This document shows positions 5,221-8,581 of a stretch of 8,581 bases of DNA, in pieces. The notes beneath the pieces are model-generated. The model was not told the origin of the DNA. It saw only the letters and a program-made list of their open reading frames with translations, and ran no database searches. The stretch's first letter is position 1, and each line of letters begins with the position of its first letter. The stretch comes from Prevotella sp. UBA4376. Its GTDB lineage: Bacteria; Bacteroidota; Bacteroidia; Bacteroidales; Bacteroidaceae. Location of the stretch: assembly GCA_002391185.1 (NCBI GenBank), contig DGRY01000088.1:1-8581 (forward strand). Direction: 5' to 3'. The position numbers and the translations under genes were made by a program.

Positions 5221-6777
5221 ATGTCAGATAGTAAACTCAATCAGATAGCTCACCCTCTCCCTTCGGAGAGGGATGGGGAGAGGTTCATAATCAAAATTTC
5301 AAACGGCATCACACGTATGCCTGCATGGAGAATGGCTGAGCCAGTGAACTTTGAAACCTGCGACGGCGAACACATAGCTATCGTGGGAGAAAATGGTGCA
5401 GGTAAATCAATGTTGGTTGATATCATCGTGGGCCGACACCCCTTACTCATGCAAGAGCCACAATACGATTTTTCACCAAGCACTAAGCCACTCGTTTCTG
5501 ACAATATAAAGTATATCACTTTCAGAGACTCTTACGGAGGCGACAATGATCGTACATACTATCTGCAACAACGCTGGAACCAGCAAGAGATAGATGCCGA
5601 AACGCCCACCGTAGGCTCGAAACTTGAAGAGGCTTATCATCTTGCAGGCGACGACACGCCCGAACGCCGGGAACTTCAAAAGCACATATACAGACTTTTC
5701 AACATGGAGCACCTGTTGGATAAGTATATCATTCTGCTATCGAGCGGAGAGCTACGCAAGTTCAAACTCGCCGCTACCCTTTTCTCTGCCCCACGGGTGC
5801 TCATCATGGATAATCCTTTCATCGGACTTGATGCCGAAACACGCCAACAACTAAAACAACTGCTTGCCTCTCTAACCCGTGAACGCGCATTACAAATAAT
5901 TCTTGTGCTAAGCAAAACCGACGACATTCCCGATTTCATCACTCACGTTGTTGAGGTGAACAACATGAAGGTGCTGCCAAAGAAAACCATGGCTGAATAT
6001 CGGGCCACACAAACTCCCACCCCTTCACGTGTGCTAAGCAAGGAAAAAGAGCAAGCCATTCTGCAACTACCCTACAAAGACAACGAATACAACACTCACG
6101 AAGTGGTGAAAATGCAGAAGGTGAGCATTCGATATGGCGAGAGAACAATCTTAAATGAACTCGACTGGACTGTGAACAACGGCGAACGATGGGCTTTGAG
6201 CGGGCAGAATGGCTCGGGCAAATCAACATTGCTTAGTCTTGTGTGTGCCGACAATCCGCAATCATACGCCTGCGACATCACCCTCTTCGACAATCCACGT
6301 GGAAGCGGTGAAAGCATCTGGGACATAAAGAAACACATTGGATATGTGTCGCCCGAAATGCACAGAGCCTATCAGCGCGACATGCCAGCTATACGCATCG
6401 TGGCAAGCGGACTCAAAGATTCAGTAGGTCTATATGTCAAACCCGATGAAAAAGAATACGACATCTGCCGTTTTTGGATGAACATCTTCGGACTTGAAGG
6501 ACTTGAAGACCGCACTTTCCTAAAGCTATCCAGCGGAGAGCAACGCCTTGTTCTCCTGGCACGTGCATTTGTCAAAGACCCCGAGCTGCTCATCCTCGAC
6601 GAGCCTCTCCATGGACTCGACAACAGAAACCGCCAACTGGTGAAAGACATCATCAACACCTTCTGCCAGCGCCGCAACAAAACAATGATTATGGTTACAC
6701 ACTACGAGGACGAATTGCCCAGTTGCATAGACCATAAGAAGCGACTAGCGCAGAGCGCTTCGCTAAATGAAAAATGA
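5221..6777 (+). CDS. Soluble ABC protein with two ATP-binding domains, ModF/PhrA-like
   Basis: This 518-residue protein has two fused ABC ATPase domains, no membrane segment and no permease neighbour. Domain 1 has Walker A GENGAGKS (56-63), signature LSSGE (173-177), Walker B ending at D197 and D-loop GLD (202-204). The catalytic glutamate is N198, and the switch histidine appears absent (LSKTDD, 230-235). Domain 2 is complete: GQNGSGKS (328-335), LSSGE (436-440), ILDE with E461, and H494. Layout and length resemble E. coli ModF (PhrA), whose role is unclear despite its name; molybdate transport should not be assumed. The start is firm: an in-frame stop lies at 5206-5208 and the ATG at 5221 is the only good codon before the domain begins near residue 22. 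Residues 8-24 are encoded by repeat copy 2, and the tail QSASLNEK by another hairpin. No clear promoter or ribosome binding site was found. Confidence 0.9.
   Translation: MSDSKLNQIAHPLPSERDGERFIIKISNGITRMPAWRMAEPVNFETCDGEHIAIVGENGAGKSMLVDIIVGRHPLLMQEPQYDFSPSTKPLVSDNIKYITFRDSYGGDNDRTYYLQQRWNQQEIDAETPTVGSKLEEAYHLAGDDTPERRELQKHIYRLFNMEHLLDKYIILLSSGELRKFKLAATLFSAPRVLIMDNPFIGLDAETRQQLKQLLASLTRERALQIILVLSKTDDIPDFITHVVEVNNMKVLPKKTMAEYRATQTPTPSRVLSKEKEQAILQLPYKDNEYNTHEVVKMQKVSIRYGERTILNELDWTVNNGERWALSGQNGSGKSTLLSLVCADNPQSYACDITLFDNPRGSGESIWDIKKHIGYVSPEMHRAYQRDMPAIRIVASGLKDSVGLYVKPDEKEYDICRFWMNIFGLEGLEDRTFLKLSSGEQRLVLLARAFVKDPELLILDEPLHGLDNRNRQLVKDIINTFCQRRNKTMIMVTHYEDELPSCIDHKKRLAQSASLNEK
5242..5291 (+). 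repeat. Palindromic CT/GA repeat, copy 2, inside the ABC gene
   Basis: This is a near-exact copy of 5157-5206, offset by 85 bp and with 48 of 50 positions identical. It lies in frame within the ABC coding sequence and supplies codons 8-24, including HPLPSERDGERF. The 8-bp hairpin therefore also forms in the mRNA shortly after the start codon. Confidence 0.9.
6747..6761 (+). repeat. AGCGC-AGA-GCGCT palindrome encoding the ABC protein tail
   Basis: AGCGC (6747-6751) and GCGCT (6755-6759) pair around an AGA loop in the last codons of the ABC gene. An alternative outer pairing, GAAGCG (6738-6743) with CGCTTC (6756-6761), is possible. The downstream string CTTCGCTAAA (6758-6767) recurs at 6873-6882. 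Confidence 0.55.
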
Positions 6778-6795
6778 TAAAGGATAAATGATAAA

Positions 6796-6850
6796 GAAGC
6801 GTAAAGTAGGCGCTTCTGTATAACAAATACACTTGTTATATCTCATTTTT
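6796..6850 (+). terminator. Two hairpins and T run after the ABC gene
   Basis: GAAGCG (6796-6801) pairs with CGCTTC (6811-6816). Next, TATAACAA (6819-6826) pairs perfectly with TTGTTATA (6833-6840), and TTTTT lies at 6846-6850. The second hairpin plus T run could terminate the ABC transcript. The T run is six bases away from the stem, so the case is moderate. A further CTCATTT/AAATGAG stem (6842-6848 with 6864-6870) would compete for the same region. Confidence 0.4.
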
Positions 6851-6929
6851 GTTTGCCGTGTGGAAATGAGGACTTCGCTAAACTATAAACAATAAACTCT
6901 CTAAGCAAGAAACTTTAGCTATTTGTTCA

Positions 6930-6960
6930 CCTCTCCTACCGGAGAGGACGGGAGCGGCCT
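6930..6960 (+). repeat. Palindromic CT/GA repeat, diverged copy 3
   Basis: CCTCTCC (6930-6936), loop TACC and GGAGAGG (6941-6947) form a perfect 7-bp stem. A G-rich tail ending in CCTATAA follows, in line with the tail of copies 1 and 2 (TTCATAA). It stops about 13 bp before the ATG at 6974, so, like copy 1, it sits directly upstream of a gene start. Confidence 0.65.
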
Positions 6961-6973
6961 ATAAACAAAAAAT

Positions 6974-8512
6974 ATGAAACAGAAAAGAATAGTAGCCAAC
7001 GACATTAGAAAATGTCACCCTTTTGATAATGCATCGTCAACCGATTTGTACTATCAGCGATTAGCAAATCAACTGCAAGACAGTTTCAGCATCCTGATAA
7101 ATACAGACAATGCACGTGATGCAGAGATAATACATCGTGCAGCCATAATGCTGGCAAACTATATGGAAGATATTGTGGCAGACAGCGGTCAGTGGCGCAC
7201 ATTCTCTAATATGTGCAAGGAGCTCTATGGGCATCCCGTTCCCATGTTCCACGAAGATGAAGAATATTATGCTGATGAACCCAGTATGGATGCCATCCGC
7301 TTTCTATTATGGAGCATCACGAGCGATGTAAGCGGTGAAGTTGTTGTGTTACCATCTAATTTTATAGAAAAACTGTCCATTGTAGCCTACACCATTCTTT
7401 TTGACGCTTTCGAAGAAGCACCTATCAACGAGCAGTTGGCTGATGAAATTAATACTTATTTACAGTTTGCCACCGAAGGATTCAATCAGTTGCGCAGCGT
7501 CCTTTTATGGATTTATAGCAATTGTTATATCACTGCTGGCGAAAAAAATGATGAACTGCTCAGCAAGAATGCGGAAAAGCTACTTGAAACCAACGACTGG
7601 GAAAATTTCCCAGAAGCATCACCTGCTATGGCAGTGTTCTTTGCAAGCACTCAAAGCATCTTTAACTACAAAATAGGTCCGCTGGCTCTTTATCCCAAAG
7701 ATTACCTTGCAGCTATGATGCGAACAAAAGGCATGAAGCAACTGGCTGAAGACGTGGTAAAGATAGAGAAGCAGGGACCTGGCGTTTACAAATACGAAGG
7801 GGCAAAGCCAAAACTCAGTCTAAGACTCCAAGAAAGTCTAAAGCTTACCCGCACAAATGGCAAACAGTTTGAAATAAAGGTCACAGAACTAAATCTGCCA
7901 GAAGAAGACTTAGAGAAACACGACGGCTTTATAGCCCCATCGCTTGTGCAATATCAAGGAGAATGGCATCTCAATGGTTTACTGTTCCCAATGGCTGATA
8001 CAGCAAAGAAATGGAAAGAAATGTGCGAAGACGACCCTGAAAACCTGAAGCCTGGCACCATGACACTTACTGCCGAGATGATTCTTGAACAAACAAACGG
8101 ACAGCAAATATTCTATTTTGCAAACAGCGAGGAGTTGAAGGATTTCCTTGAAGAGAAAATTCGTTTCCCACGACACATGCTGGGCTTTGTTGACGAGCGT
8201 GGATGCAATCTACCCACTGTGTTTATAGATAAGGAAGAGCCAAGAGACTGCACACAATTCTTCTTTGGTGCCTCTCCTTGCATAGCAGACCCCAACAACC
8301 CTTTCTACGACAAAGAATTTGCTTGTGAAAATGCCATCAACATTCTTTGGGATGCAGATGCGATAGGTACCAATGCCGTAAAATATATGCTGGATCACAA
8401 CTTCCTTCCCGACATCTATAACGGCGATGCTCTTTCAGCATCAAGCACAAAGGAAGAGAAACGCCACGACATAGATTTTCTCATGCGATTCTATCGTAGG
8501 GAAAACTACTAA
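6974..8512 (+). CDS. Uncharacterised protein, possibly DUF3843-like
   Basis: This 512-residue protein looks soluble: I see no signal peptide, membrane segment or known catalytic motif. The N-terminal half (about 20-260) reads as mostly helical. It includes a conserved-looking opening (HPFDNASSTDLYYQRLANQL, 15-34) and an acidic stretch (93-103). The C-terminal half has aromatic and strand-like segments: GEWHLNGLLFP (329-339), FYFANSEELKDFL (380-392), TQFFFG (427-432) and DPNNPFYDKEFA (439-450). It ends in LLPD-like and DFLMRFYRR (501-509) motifs. From memory, the opening and the C-terminal pattern resemble the DUF3843 family of Bacteroidota, whose function is unknown; I could not confirm this. 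It follows the ABC gene on the same strand after 196 bp containing possible terminators, so co-transcription is doubtful. A repeat copy ends just before its start. Confidence 0.85.
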   Translation: MKQKRIVANDIRKCHPFDNASSTDLYYQRLANQLQDSFSILINTDNARDAEIIHRAAIMLANYMEDIVADSGQWRTFSNMCKELYGHPVPMFHEDEEYYADEPSMDAIRFLLWSITSDVSGEVVVLPSNFIEKLSIVAYTILFDAFEEAPINEQLADEINTYLQFATEGFNQLRSVLLWIYSNCYITAGEKNDELLSKNAEKLLETNDWENFPEASPAMAVFFASTQSIFNYKIGPLALYPKDYLAAMMRTKGMKQLAEDVVKIEKQGPGVYKYEGAKPKLSLRLQESLKLTRTNGKQFEIKVTELNLPEEDLEKHDGFIAPSLVQYQGEWHLNGLLFPMADTAKKWKEMCEDDPENLKPGTMTLTAEMILEQTNGQQIFYFANSEELKDFLEEKIRFPRHMLGFVDERGCNLPTVFIDKEEPRDCTQFFFGASPCIADPNNPFYDKEFACENAINILWDADAIGTNAVKYMLDHNFLPDIYNGDALSASSTKEEKRHDIDFLMRFYRRENY

Positions 8513-8559
8513 AAAAATAAGATTAATACTTTTACTTGAAAAAATATCAAAATCAATAG

Positions 8560-8581
8560 CCTCTCCCATCCCTCCCCAAAA
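8560..8581 (-). repeat. Palindromic CT/GA repeat, copy 4, inverted and cut by the window edge
   Basis: On the minus strand this reads as a G-rich run (GGGAGGGATGGGAGAGG) that aligns with the tail of copies 1 and 2. It is the opposite orientation, placed about 50 bp after the stop of the last gene. The palindromic part would lie beyond the window. Confidence 0.55.

Noticed and set aside
5157..5291. A short CRISPR array from the two 50-bp repeats
   Set aside because: There are only two units with a 35-bp gap, one unit lies inside a coding sequence, and no cas genes are nearby. It fits a dispersed palindromic repeat.
5221..6777. A molybdate importer ATPase
   Set aside because: There is no permease or binding-protein gene nearby, and the ModF name is historical. 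Only the two-domain architecture is supported.
6920..6928. A promoter for the last gene at CTATTTGTT
   Set aside because: It lacks the TAnn spacing of the consensus and has no -33 partner, so it was not listed as a feature.

Overview
The window looks like core chromosome of a Bacteroidota bacterium, most likely a Prevotella-like member of the Bacteroidales. This rests on three things: -7 promoter boxes of the TAnnTTTG type, mostly weak Shine-Dalgarno sites, and protein sequences (RuvC, PanB, the ModF-like ATPase) that read like that group. No database search was possible, so the genus is a guess. There are eight complete protein genes. I see no rRNA, tRNA, transposase or CRISPR array.

Layout. 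The left third is on the minus strand. A HAD phosphatase-like gene (3026-2376) is followed by panB (2205-1387), which has its own promoter and a long foldable leader, and then by an MFS transporter (1357-149) 29 bp after panB. A 73-bp divergent region (3027-3099) carries two -7 boxes on opposite strands and separates this block from the plus-strand genes. First on the plus strand comes a compact housekeeping run: rsmG (16S rRNA methyltransferase), a metallo-beta-lactamase-fold hydrolase, and ruvC (Holliday junction resolvase) overlapping the hydrolase. A repeat-rich 237-bp gap then precedes a soluble ABC protein with two ATPase domains. A 196-bp gap with more hairpins precedes a 512-residue protein of unknown function, possibly DUF3843-like.

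The genes do not form one pathway. PanB makes ketopantoate for pantothenate and CoA, RsmG modifies the ribosome, and RuvC resolves recombination intermediates. The hydrolase, HAD enzyme, transporter, ABC protein and last protein have unproven substrates.

The unusual content is small palindromic repeats at gene edges. One family (CCTCTCC-loop-GGAGAGG with a G-rich tail) occurs four times, and one copy encodes about residues 8-24 of the ABC protein. A second hairpin type (AGCGC-NNN-GCGCT) lies at three gene boundaries. It or a close relative encodes the last residues of RuvC and of the ABC protein. I found no clear new defence or mobile system. The strongest leads are these repeat-derived protein ends, the cloverleaf-like panB leader, and the degenerate first ATPase domain of the ABC protein.
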